Source of the DNA: Streptomyces sp. HD
GTDB lineage: Bacteria; Actinomycetota; Actinomycetes; Streptomycetales; Streptomycetaceae
Direction: 5' to 3'
NCBI RefSeq assembly: GCF_028369295.1
Contig: NZ_JAQMYP010000023.1
Location: forward strand, 1-64,000
DNA: 64,000 nt
The position numbers and the translations under genes were made by a program. Positions 35,533-43,477 of this stretch are shown piece by piece. Position 1 is the stretch's first letter. Every line of letters begins with the position of its first letter. The notes under the pieces are model-generated. The model ran no database searches, was not told the DNA's origin, and saw nothing but the letters and a program-made list of their open reading frames with translations.

Positions 35533-37493
35533 GGCTGGGGATCCTCCTGCGACTTGGACCGCCGTGACAGGCCTGCTCGCTGCGCCTCATGGATCCTGGA
35601 CAGGAGGAGGCCGGCCGCTTCGGCGGAGAGGGAGGTGCGGGCCGTGGCGTAGATCTGGCGGAGGGCGCTGTAATGGTCGGCGGCGGCGTCGGCCAGCACG
35701 TTCAGGGCATGGCGGATGAGCGTGGGGTCGTCGGAGCCGCTCGCGGACGTGATCCATTGCCGGACACACGGCAACCAGATCGCGCTGCCGACGCGCCGCA
35801 ACACGTCCGTCCAGCACCCCGTGAGCCACTCGCGGGTCACAGGGTTGCGCAGGAACGAGTGCGGGGGCCGGGTCGGAACGGCGACGAGGTCGAGGAACAG
35901 CAGGGCGTCGAAGTCTCTGTGCCTGGGGTTGGCCGGGGGGAGGACGAAGAGGCGGTAGAGGAGATAGCGCTGGAGCCGTAGGTCCTGTGCGACGTATTCC
36001 AGCAAGGTGTCACGGGCCTTGTGGCCGGGGTGCGGTTCCCGGCGGGCCAGGTGGTGCAGGCGGACAACGGCCTGTTCCGGGTGGCGGATCGACATGACCC
36101 GGGCGCACACCGCGATCAGGACCTGGCGCAGTCCGGCCGTGACCGAGGACTTCGACCAGTCGTAGATCTTCGTGCGGAAGCCCTGGCTGGTGTCCTCGTT
36201 CTGGACACCCCAGCTGAGCAACTTCGCAGCGGCGAGTGGGTACGTCGCTTTGCTGTCCCGTTTCTCCGCCCAGGCCGCGGCGGTACGGAACACGTCGTCC
36301 CGGTCCGTCTCCAGACACAGCTCCGCGAAACGGATGACCAACCGGCTGTGGTCGATGTCGGGGAGCTGCGGCAGGCCGAGCACCTGGTCCACCCACTCCC
36401 GCAGCGGCTCGCGCAGGTCCGGCATGTTCCGCCAGAAGTGGCGGCGCACGGCATGGTCGTAGCGCAGCTTCTCGAAGCGCACACAGGCCGTGTCGTCGCG
36501 GGTCGCGCCGACCTTGCGCAGGCGCTCCGTGAGCCCTTTGTGTTCGAGGAGCGGTCGGTCGTCCTGCGGGATGCCGAGGCGTTCCTGCAGGAGCGCCGTG
36601 GCCCGGTGGACGACGTCGGCGGGCGCGCCGTGCAGCATGGCGACGGTCAGCAGCAGCGCCCGCTGGGAACCTTTCCGTAGTCCGGGGACGAAGGAGTCGA
36701 CCTCCATGGCCCGGGCGGTCTTCGCCGCGACGGCCAGGTTGCACCAGTCCGTGAAGGAGCTGCCCGGAGGCGTCGCCCTGCGCGCCTCCAGAATGAGATC
36801 AGCCAGCCGAGCCAGCTCGCGCATGGGTGGGCGGCCGGCCAGATAGTCGTGCAGCGCGGGCGGAAACGTACGGGGACGGTTGATGGTGACACCGTGCGCG
36901 CGCAGGTGGGCGGCCACCACGTCCAACTCGTCGGGACGGTTGACCGGTTTGCCGTAACCGGTGAAGTCCGGACTCAGCTGGTCCGCGTACGAATGCGGGA
37001 GCACGACGGCCAGGTATGCCCGCTTGTCCACGAGGATCTTGTGGAAGCCGAGAAGACTGTCGTGGTACTGCTTCCACAGGGGTTCGGCCGCCGTCGACAG
37101 GTCCAGCAGCATGCGGTCCCCCTCCCCGACGAGTCCGGGGGAGAGGATCTCCGGTGATCTTCCCTCCTTGACGGTGGCGATCTCGTGGTAGACCCCCGTG
37201 CCGCGCGGCAGTTCCCGCAGGAGGACGCGGGCCGCCGTGGTCCTGCCGTTTCCCCGTGTGCCGTCGAGAAAGACGATGTTGTGCCGTTCCAGCGTGTCGT
37301 AGGCGTCGTTGATGTCACGGGGGCGGACGAACCGCTGTTGGAGGCGGCGCAGTTGCTGTTCGGCCACCTGGCGGGGCGGGGCGGACGTCGGCGGGATGGC
37401 CTGGTCGATGCGGATGTTGTACTGGTCGCGAAACTGGTTCGTCGTTCCCGGCTGTGCCGGTTCGTCGCCCGATGGACCGGGGACATCGGTCAT
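35529..37493 (-). CDS. P-loop NTPase-like protein of the TIR cassette
   Basis: 654-aa protein encoded between the TIR and membrane genes. Residues 18-30 hold an Asn/Gln-rich motif (NQFRDQYNIRIDQ). A degenerate Walker A, GTRGNGRTT at 78-86, has Arg84 where Lys is normal; RMLLDLS at about 127-133 could be the Walker B strand. The remaining 500 residues look helical (HEAT/TPR-like scaffold, inferred) with Trp/Arg-rich segments. It resembles STAND-type conflict NTPases in layout, although I see no NB-ARC or NACHT signature. Start at 37493 (MTDVPGPSGDEP) overlaps the TIR stop by one base; an upstream extension of the frame would run into the TIR gene. Confidence 0.75.
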   Translation of the reverse strand: MTDVPGPSGDEPAQPGTTNQFRDQYNIRIDQAIPPTSAPPRQVAEQQLRRLQQRFVRPRDINDAYDTLERHNIVFLDGTRGNGRTTAARVLLRELPRGTGVYHEIATVKEGRSPEILSPGLVGEGDRMLLDLSTAAEPLWKQYHDSLLGFHKILVDKRAYLAVVLPHSYADQLSPDFTGYGKPVNRPDELDVVAAHLRAHGVTINRPRTFPPALHDYLAGRPPMRELARLADLILEARRATPPGSSFTDWCNLAVAAKTARAMEVDSFVPGLRKGSQRALLLTVAMLHGAPADVVHRATALLQERLGIPQDDRPLLEHKGLTERLRKVGATRDDTACVRFEKLRYDHAVRRHFWRNMPDLREPLREWVDQVLGLPQLPDIDHSRLVIRFAELCLETDRDDVFRTAAAWAEKRDSKATYPLAAAKLLSWGVQNEDTSQGFRTKIYDWSKSSVTAGLRQVLIAVCARVMSIRHPEQAVVRLHHLARREPHPGHKARDTLLEYVAQDLRLQRYLLYRLFVLPPANPRHRDFDALLFLDLVAVPTRPPHSFLRNPVTREWLTGCWTDVLRRVGSAIWLPCVRQWITSASGSDDPTLIRHALNVLADAAADHYSALRQIYATARTSLSAEAAGLLLSRIHEAQRAGLSRRSKSQEDPQP

Positions 37494-38200
37494 CACTCGC
37501 CGCCCTCGGCCGGAGGCGTGGTGCCGAAGCCCTGGCGGATGCCGCCGCGATTGTCTCCCGCTACGTAGTTCGAGCCGGTTCCCGTCTGGTGGACGGTGTG
37601 GTGGCTGTGTCGCGATTCGTCGGGGCCGATGCGGACGGTGCTGCCCGTGACCGGACCCATCTGCGTCGCCCACGAGTTGGTCAGATCACCCGTGCTGTTG
37701 CTGGCCGCGGCCGGCGCTTCCGGCTCGGTTGCCGTGCGGTCGGCGTCGGCGAGCGTGGGGACGAGTTCGGCGAGTTGGTCGCCGATGTGCTTCAGGTCGC
37801 GTTCGTCGGTCTGGTGGTCGTAGCGGAGGGTCTGGCAGTCGGTGAGCCACAGAAGAGCGTCGGGCAGGTCGCGCTTGGCCGGCCGTTCGGTGCGTCGGCC
37901 GATCAGTACGGGGATGATCCGGATGTCGTGGCGGAACGCCTCCAGGATCTCCTTGGTGACCCAGTCGTCGTCATGGCCGAGCGTGGGCTTGTCCAGCCAG
38001 TGGTTGCCTATGAGGGCGAGCAGGACGGAGCTGCGGCGTACGTTGTTGACCAGGTCGTGGTCGAACGCGTCGCCGGGCGCGATCGAGCGGCTGGCGCGGT
38101 AGACGTGGCCGTCGCCGAAGCGCGCACGGAGTGCGTTGTCCAGGGTCGCCGCGGCCTGTTCGCCGTCGCCGGTGCGGTAGTTGATGAAGATTTCGGGCAT
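37493..38200 (-). CDS. TIR-domain protein with low-complexity Gly/His/Asn C-terminus
   Basis: 235-aa protein. TIR fold at 1 to about 150: IFINYRTGDG at 4-13 (strand A/box 1), the BB-loop region YRASRSIAPGDAF at 34-46, SVLLALIGNHW at 58-68, then WVTKEILEAF at 80-89. E84 is in the position of the catalytic Glu of NAD-cleaving TIRs, so NADase or NAD-derived signalling activity is likely but inferred. Residues 165-235 are low complexity with GPVTGSTVRIG at 182-192 and GSNYVAGDNRGGIRQ at 209-223, resembling Gly/Val-rich amyloid-type signalling motifs. It follows the XRE gene by 40 bases and is coupled to the NTPase (TGATG). Confidence 0.85.
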   Translation of the reverse strand: MPEIFINYRTGDGEQAAATLDNALRARFGDGHVYRASRSIAPGDAFDHDLVNNVRRSSVLLALIGNHWLDKPTLGHDDDWVTKEILEAFRHDIRIIPVLIGRRTERPAKRDLPDALLWLTDCQTLRYDHQTDERDLKHIGDQLAELVPTLADADRTATEPEAPAAASNSTGDLTNSWATQMGPVTGSTVRIGPDESRHSHHTVHQTGTGSNYVAGDNRGGIRQGFGTTPPAEGGE

Positions 38201-38240
38201 GACGGAATGACCTCTCTGTCTGGGGACGGGAGGGTGCCGG

Positions 38241-39539
38241 TCAGAGTTCCGGCGGGGTGAGGGCGGCGGTGAGCGGGGCCGCGACCGCTTGGTAGGCGGG
38301 ACGGCGGGGGTGCCGGGCCAGGACGCGGGAGAGACGGCGCAGGTCGGTCGCGATGGTCTCGGAGCCCACGCAGGCCGTGTTCCGCAGCAGGTGACCGGTC
38401 AGCTCGCAGGCGTGATCGATCTCTCCGGCCAAGGAGTGGGCGAGGGCACGCCGGGCGCCGTAGCGTGCCTGGTTCCGCAGGGCGTGCGCCGGAAGACGGG
38501 CGCACTCGACATCGAGGATCTCGGCCGCCTGCCGAGGCCGGCCGAGATCCACCAGACACCAGCCCCTCACCAGGGACACCGGGTCGCTCAGGTGCGTCGG
38601 ACCCAGAACGGGGGCGCCGGACTCGGATGTCTCGGCGGCGGCCCGACCGAAGAGGTCACGGGCCTGGTCGAGACGGCGCATGCAGGCGTCGTGGTCGCCG
38701 CCCAGGGCGTGCCCCTGGCCGACGCGCTGCGCCGCCAGGGCGCGGATACGAGGCGGAAGGCCGCTGCTCAGCGCCCCTTCGGCCAGGTCGATGGTGTCGG
38801 TCGACTCCCCTCGGTAGTAGGTGATCAGTGCGTGCCGGACCAGGGCGTACGACGCCAACTGACGGTCGCCCGCCGATTCGGCGAGGTCCACGGCATGGCT
38901 GGTCCAGCGTGCGGCTTCCGCTTCGTCGCCTGCCTCCTGCGCCATCCAGCCCGTGTACTCCGCGAAGCGCGCCGCCAGGTTCAGCAGGCCCGCTGCCGTA
39001 CGGCCACTGGTTCGTGCGGCCAACCCCCGCAGCGCGCTCGTCTGCTCGGCCAGCGTCGGCAGCAGGGCCCTCGGTGACGACATCTGGCCGATGCGCCGGT
39101 ACTGGTCGAACAGAGTGCGATAGGCGTCGAGCAGCGGCCGGTCGGAGGGCGCAGGGGGCGGGGGCGCGGTGGGTCCGATACCGAAGACGGACATGGCGCC
39201 GGCGGCCATCAGCTGCCGTCGGGAAGGCGGCGGCGAAGGAGCGTCGCCCGGACGCTCGGGTGGTATCTCGCGCATGACTCCTGCCTGGTCGGGGACGGGG
39301 AACTGACCGGGACGACGACGGGTGCGCTTGGGGGCGAGGGCCTCCAGCGTGCCGCCGGTGTCCAGCACCACGTCGCACAGCCGGGCGAACTCGGGTGTCG
39401 CTCGCTGCTGCCCCGTCTCGATCTTGCTGATCTGCCCCTTGCTGTAGTGCACCGAGGAGGCGAACTGCGTCAGCGTGAACCCGGCCGACATCCGTAAGCG
39501 GCGCAGTTCGGCACCGAACACAGGTGGCTGCTCCAGCAT
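38241..39539 (-). CDS. XRE-family regulator with TPR-like C-terminal domain
   Basis: 432-aa regulator. The N-terminal HTH spans about 8-65 (ELRRLRMSAGFTLTQFASSV, then YSKGQISKIETGQQRATPEF). A Pro/Arg linker includes RRQLMAAGAMSVFGIG at about 107-122, and the rest is TPR-like helices (typical of large Streptomyces XRE/TPR proteins). I chose ATG 39539 (MLEQPPVFG) because AAGGGGGA precedes it; the ATG at 39554 would put that site inside the gene. It is the promoter-proximal gene of the TIR cassette, so it probably controls the operon from the 286-base gap shared with priA. Confidence 0.85.
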   Translation of the reverse strand: MLEQPPVFGAELRRLRMSAGFTLTQFASSVHYSKGQISKIETGQQRATPEFARLCDVVLDTGGTLEALAPKRTRRRPGQFPVPDQAGVMREIPPERPGDAPSPPPSRRQLMAAGAMSVFGIGPTAPPPPAPSDRPLLDAYRTLFDQYRRIGQMSSPRALLPTLAEQTSALRGLAARTSGRTAAGLLNLAARFAEYTGWMAQEAGDEAEAARWTSHAVDLAESAGDRQLASYALVRHALITYYRGESTDTIDLAEGALSSGLPPRIRALAAQRVGQGHALGGDHDACMRRLDQARDLFGRAAAETSESGAPVLGPTHLSDPVSLVRGWCLVDLGRPRQAAEILDVECARLPAHALRNQARYGARRALAHSLAGEIDHACELTGHLLRNTACVGSETIATDLRRLSRVLARHPRRPAYQAVAAPLTAALTPPEL

Positions 39540-39825
39540 GTGATCCCCCTTCATGCCGACGCGGCCACTGTGCTGGGCGTCCGGCGTCGCGATTCAGCGT
39601 CGGCCGAGCGCGACGCTCCGGCAAGGCGGTCGGCGGAGTTTCCTGTTTCCAGTTCTGATACCGGTGGAGGGCGGATTCAAGCCTCGATGATCGTTTCGGG
39701 CCGAATCGGTGATCGGAAATGGCCGGCAGGGCGGGCTTGTGGGTTCGTGCGGGCGTATGTGACCGGCGGCCGAGCTGATCTCCGGCGGACGCCGGTTGTC
39801 AGTGGGGTTTGGTAAGAATGCAAGC
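39540..39825. other. Divergent promoter region between the TIR cassette and priA
   Basis: 286 bases without a gene. An AT-richer pocket at about 39635-39665 (GTTTCCTGTTTCCAGTTC, two direct GTTTCC copies) and ATGATCGTTTCGGGCCGAA around 39687 are the most promoter-like stretches. I cannot assign individual -35/-10 pairs with confidence. It must serve the XRE gene on one strand and priA on the other. Confidence 0.4.
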
Positions 39826-42033
39826 GTGAGCAGCGAGAACGGGCAGTCGGGTGGTGGGGCCGAGGGGGCGCCGCCCGAGCAGCTTGCGCTCATTCGGGAG
39901 AGCGTGCGGAAGGCCGATGTGCCGAGGGCCAAGCCGCGGACCTGGCGGGGGGCCGCGCTGGCCAAGGAGCTGCCCGTGGCGCGGGTACTGGTCGACAAGG
40001 GTGTGCTGCATCTTGATCGGTACTTCGACTATGCCGTGCCCGAGGAGCTGGACGCGGACGCGCAGCCCGGGGTGCGGGTGCGGGTGCGGTTCGGGGCCGG
40101 ACGGCACCGGGTGCGGGAGGGGCGGCGTGAGGGCGGAGGGCTGATCGACGGGTTCCTCGTCGAGCGGGTTGCCGAGTCCGAGTACTCCGGGCCCTTGGCG
40201 GCCCTTGCACAAGTTGTCTCGCCCGAGCAGGTGTTGAGCGATGAGCTGTTGGGGCTGGCTCGGGCCGTCGCCGATCGGTACGCCGGTGGGCTTGCCGATG
40301 TGCTGCAGCTGGCCGTGCCCCCGCGCAGCGCGCGGGCCGAGCAGAAGCCTTCGCCGGAGCCGCTTTCGGCGCCCGGTCGGCCCGAGGTGGGGTCCTGGGG
40401 ACGGTACGAGCGGGGGGCCGGGTTCCTGGAGGCGCTCGCCTCCGGGGGCGCGCCGCGTGCCGTGTGGAATGCGTTGCCCGGGCCCGAGTGGAGTGAGGAG
40501 CTGGCCCGGGCCGTCGTCGCGACGCTGGCCTCCGGGCGGGGAGCGCTCGTCGTGCTGCCGGACGGACGGGCTGTCGCGCGGGTCGACGCCGCCCTGACCT
40601 CGCTGATGGGCAAGGGGCGGCATGCGGTGCTGACCGCCGACGCCGGGCCCGAGAAGCGGTATCGGGAGTGGCTCGCGGTGCGGCGGGGGAGTGTGCGGGC
40701 GGTCGTGGGGACTCGGGCCGCCATGTTCGCGCCCGTACGGGACCTCGGCCTGGTCGCCCTCTGGGACGACGGCGACGACAGCCACAGCGAGCAGCACGCC
40801 CCGCAGCCCCACGCGCGCGAAGTGCTGTTGCTGCGGGCCGCCCAGGACAAGTGCGGCTTTCTGCTGGGGAGTTGGAGCTGCACCGTCGAGGCCGCCCAGC
40901 TCGTGGAGAGCGGTTGGGCCCGGCCGCTCGTCGCCGGGCGGGAACAGGTGCGGGGCGCGGCTCCGCTCGTACGGACCGTGGGGGACGGCGATCTCGCGCG
41001 GGACGAGGCCGCTCGGGCCGCCCGGTTGCCCAGCCTTGCCTGGCAGGCGGTGCGGGAAGGGCTGCGGCACGGGCCGGTGCTCGTGCAGGTGCCCCGGCGG
41101 GGATACGTGCCGCGGATGGCCTGTGCCAACTGCCGGGCGCCCGCTCGGTGCCGGCACTGTTCCGGGCCCCTGGAGGCGCAGGGCTCCGGGGCCGATCTGC
41201 GGTGCGGGTGGTGCGGGCGTGACGAGGGCGCCTGGCACTGTCCGGACTGCGGTGGGTTTCGGCTGCGGGCTCAGGTGGTGGGTGCGCGGCGGACCGCAGA
41301 GGAGCTGGGGCGGGCCTTTCCCGCCGTTCCGGTGCGGACCTCCGGACGTGAGCATGTGCTGGACACCGTGCCGGGGACGCCCTCGCTGGTCGTCAGCACG
41401 CCGGGGGCCGAGCCCGTCGCCGAGGGCGGGTATGCGGCCGCCCTGCTGCTGGACGGCTGGGCCATGCTCGGGCGGCCCGATCTGCGGGCGGGGGAGGACG
41501 CGCTACGGCGCTGGATCGGGGCCGCCTCGCTGGTACGGCCACAGGGCGCCGGCGGCACGGTGGTGGTCGTCGCCGAGCCCACGCTGCGGCCCGTGCAGGC
41601 GCTGGTGCGGTGGGATCCCGTCGGGCACGCGGTGCGGGAGCTTGCCGAGCGGGCCGAGCTGGGGTTCCCACCGGTGTCCCGGATGGCCTCCGTGGCCGGG
41701 CCGGGGGAGGCGGTCGCCGAGTTCCTCCGTACGGCCGAACTGCCGCCGGAGGCCGAGCTGTTGGGGCCCGTGCCGGTGCCTGTCACGCCGGTGGGGCGAC
41801 CGCGCCGGGTGGGAGCGCCGCCGCCCGGGGAGCAGTGGGACCGGGTGCTGATCCGGGTGCCGCCGGGGCGGGGCGCTGCGCTGGCGTCCGCGTTGAAGGT
41901 CGCGCAGGCTGCGCGGATGGCCCGTGGGGGCGGGAGCGGTGGCGGCGGTGGAAGCGGTGGCGGCGGTGCAAGCGGGGGTGGGGAGGCTGTGGTGCGGGTT
42001 CGGATCCGGATCGATCCGCCTGATATTGGGTGA
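39826..42033 (+). CDS. priA: Primosomal protein N' (PriA), actinobacterial degenerate type
   Basis: 735-aa replication-restart protein. The N-terminal 3'-DNA-binding region (VARVLVDKGVLHLDRYFDYA) and the zinc cluster (CANCRAPARCRHCSGPL, then CGWCGRDEGAWHCPDC) are intact. The helicase motor is not: there is no GxxGxGKT Walker A, and the DEEH box is replaced by WDDGDDSH. This is known for actinobacterial PriA, so it is probably structural rather than an active helicase. Near the C-terminus a Gly/Ser stretch (GGGSGGGGGSGGGGASGGG) interrupts the protein. The GTG at 39826 is my choice (MSSENGQSGGG); the Shine-Dalgarno is weak. The stop abuts a heptamer repeat array. Confidence 0.88.
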   Translation: MSSENGQSGGGAEGAPPEQLALIRESVRKADVPRAKPRTWRGAALAKELPVARVLVDKGVLHLDRYFDYAVPEELDADAQPGVRVRVRFGAGRHRVREGRREGGGLIDGFLVERVAESEYSGPLAALAQVVSPEQVLSDELLGLARAVADRYAGGLADVLQLAVPPRSARAEQKPSPEPLSAPGRPEVGSWGRYERGAGFLEALASGGAPRAVWNALPGPEWSEELARAVVATLASGRGALVVLPDGRAVARVDAALTSLMGKGRHAVLTADAGPEKRYREWLAVRRGSVRAVVGTRAAMFAPVRDLGLVALWDDGDDSHSEQHAPQPHAREVLLLRAAQDKCGFLLGSWSCTVEAAQLVESGWARPLVAGREQVRGAAPLVRTVGDGDLARDEAARAARLPSLAWQAVREGLRHGPVLVQVPRRGYVPRMACANCRAPARCRHCSGPLEAQGSGADLRCGWCGRDEGAWHCPDCGGFRLRAQVVGARRTAEELGRAFPAVPVRTSGREHVLDTVPGTPSLVVSTPGAEPVAEGGYAAALLLDGWAMLGRPDLRAGEDALRRWIGAASLVRPQGAGGTVVVVAEPTLRPVQALVRWDPVGHAVRELAERAELGFPPVSRMASVAGPGEAVAEFLRTAELPPEAELLGPVPVPVTPVGRPRRVGAPPPGEQWDRVLIRVPPGRGAALASALKVAQAARMARGGGSGGGGGSGGGGASGGGEAVVRVRIRIDPPDIG

Positions 42034-42138
42034 GCTGGTCGCTGGTCGCTGGTCGCTGGTCGCTGGTCGCCGGACGCTGGTCGGTAGCCGGTAGCCGGTT
42101 GCCGGTTGCCGGTTGCCGGTTGCCGGTTGCCGGTTGCT
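42034..42138 (+). repeat. 15-unit heptanucleotide tandem array
   Basis: 105 bases made of exactly 15 seven-base units starting at the base after the priA stop: GCTGGTC x5, GCCGGAC, GCTGGTC, GGTAGCC x2, GGTTGCC x5, GGTTGCT. The drift from one unit type to another suggests slippage plus point mutation. No open frame is preserved across it that looks coding. Confidence 0.92.
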
Positions 42139-42210
42139 AAGTGCGGGGTGCTGGGTGGCGGGCGCCGGGTTGGTGCCAGGTGTTGAGCGCGTCCCGGCTC
42201 CTGCTTTCCG

Positions 42211-42400
42211 GCCTACCGCCTCTCGGTCTACCGCCTCCACTCTCCGGTTCCCGCTTGCCTCTCCGGCTCGCCGCCTCCCGGCCCCCCTCTCGCCTACCAC
42301 CTCTCGCCTACCGCCTCTCGGCCTGCCGCCTCCACTCTCCGGCTCCCTCTCGCCTCTCCGGCTCCCCGCCTCCCGGCCGCCCTCTCGCCTACCGCCTACC
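42211..42400 (+). repeat. Imperfect ~95-bp tandem duplication in a pyrimidine-rich spacer
   Basis: Unit 1 starts at 42211 and unit 2 at 42306, both beginning GCCTACCGCCTCTCGG and continuing through CCGCCTCCACTCTCCGG and CTCTCCGGCTC. The units themselves consist of shorter CTACCGCCTCNCGG-type repeats. The surrounding 42139-42551 is C/T-rich on this strand and holds no supportable gene. Confidence 0.75.
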
Positions 42401-42551
42401 GCCTACCGCCTCCCGGCCCTCCGGCCCCCTCCCTCTCCTGCCTCCCCACCTCCCGGCCCTCTCTCGTCCACCGCCTCCCCTCCTCCCGCTTTCCGTCTCC
42501 TCGGGTTCCGCCAACCCGGCCCCCGCCCCGTGTTTCTGTCGCCCGGCATGG

Positions 42552-42586
42552 CTCTGCCCTCCCGGGTGCGCTCCGGGAGGGCAGAG
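42552..42586 (-). terminator. Hairpin downstream of the small HTH gene
   Basis: CTCTGCCCTCCCGG and CCGGGAGGGCAGAG form a perfect 14-bp stem with a seven-base loop, 12 bases beyond the stop of the minus-strand HTH gene. It could also catch readthrough from priA. Confidence 0.75.
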
Positions 42587-42598
42587 AGAGGGGCGGCG

Positions 42599-43141
42599 TC
42601 AGCCGTTGCGAGGGCCGGGGAAGGCCGTGGGCCTGGCCTCGTCGCGGAGGCCGGGGCTGCCTGCCGTGGGCTGCGTCGGCATGGAGCGCGCCGCGGGGAC
42701 CGTCGGCACCGTGGGAAGGGCGGTGGTGACGTTGACCGTGCGGGTTCCCGTGGGATCGGTCGTGCGCTCGGCCTCGGCTGCCGCCTGGGTGGCGGCGCGG
42801 CGCGCGCCGTAGCGGCGGTGGACCGCCTGCTTGGTGACGCCGAGGGCGGAACCCACCGCGTCCCAGGAGAAGCCGAGTGAGCGGTCGAAGTCCACGGCCG
42901 CCGTGACCAGGGTCTCGACACTGTCCCGCAGCTCCTGGGCGAGACGGACCGTCGGGGCGGGGGCGCGTCCGTAGACGACGAAGCCCGTGGAGGGACCGGA
43001 GCGGCGCGGGCGGTAGACGTTGCCCAGTTGCGCGGTGAGCGTGCGCAGTGCGTCCACCTGCCGGCGGACCCGCTCGATGTCCCGCACCAGCAAGTGCAGG
43101 CTGGCCCGAGCCTGGGCGTCGTGGGTTGCGTGGTCGGCCAT
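42599..43141 (-). CDS. Small helix-turn-helix protein of unknown target
   Basis: 180-aa protein. The middle of the sequence holds an HTH-like segment, SWDAVGSALGVTKQAVHRRYG, after a helical N-terminal region rich in Arg/Leu (LHLLVRDIERVRRQVDAL). The C-terminus is Pro/Thr/Ala-rich and probably disordered. No sensor domain is visible. The ATG at 43141 (MADHATHDAQAR) has GAGAGG seven bases upstream; an upstream extension of the frame is unlikely. It is divergent from fmt, with an inverted repeat between the genes that may be its operator. Confidence 0.7.
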   Translation of the reverse strand: MADHATHDAQARASLHLLVRDIERVRRQVDALRTLTAQLGNVYRPRRSGPSTGFVVYGRAPAPTVRLAQELRDSVETLVTAAVDFDRSLGFSWDAVGSALGVTKQAVHRRYGARRAATQAAAEAERTTDPTGTRTVNVTTALPTVPTVPAARSMPTQPTAGSPGLRDEARPTAFPGPRNG

Positions 43142-43477
43142 GAACAAGCCTCTCGAACCGGCGTTGAAAAGGAGAGGGCCGCGGGTACGGCGCGTGCGGC
43201 CCGTTGTGGTCAACTCTTTCTTGACCAACGCGGGAGTGGTCCGCGGGTCACGCAATGGGGGCGTGTGGGCATATGCCTACGCCCCTGGGTGGGGGTGCGC
43301 GCCTCGACGCCTTCGGCCTCGGCCCGCTGACCGCCCGCGCACCACCCGCGCACGTCCCGCGCTCCCCGTTCCCAGCCGTTTCCAGTTGGCCGAGAGGCTG
43401 GATGAGCCCCTGCGCAGTGCGGACATAGACTTGTGCGTTGCCCCAGCCAACCCCGTCCGAGAGGCCCGTGCCCACCC
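43142..43477. other. Divergent region between the HTH gene and fmt, with inverted repeat
   Basis: 336 bases with no gene. TGGTCAA-CTCTTTC-TTGACCA (43207-43227) is a perfect 7-bp inverted repeat; its arms read TTGACC on both strands, so they may also be opposing -35 hexamers. TAGACT at 43428-43433 is a good -10 candidate for fmt, giving a leader of roughly 40 nt. Confidence 0.45.

Noticed and set aside
39170..39222. Twin-arginine export signal in the XRE regulator (RRQLMAAGAM)
   Set aside because: It is internal, about 107 residues from the start and after the HTH domain, so it cannot act as an N-terminal export signal; more likely a hydrophobic linker.
42034..42400. Possible CRISPR array
   Set aside because: The repeats are contiguous seven-base units and diverged pyrimidine tracts; there are no regularly spaced unique spacers and no cas genes.
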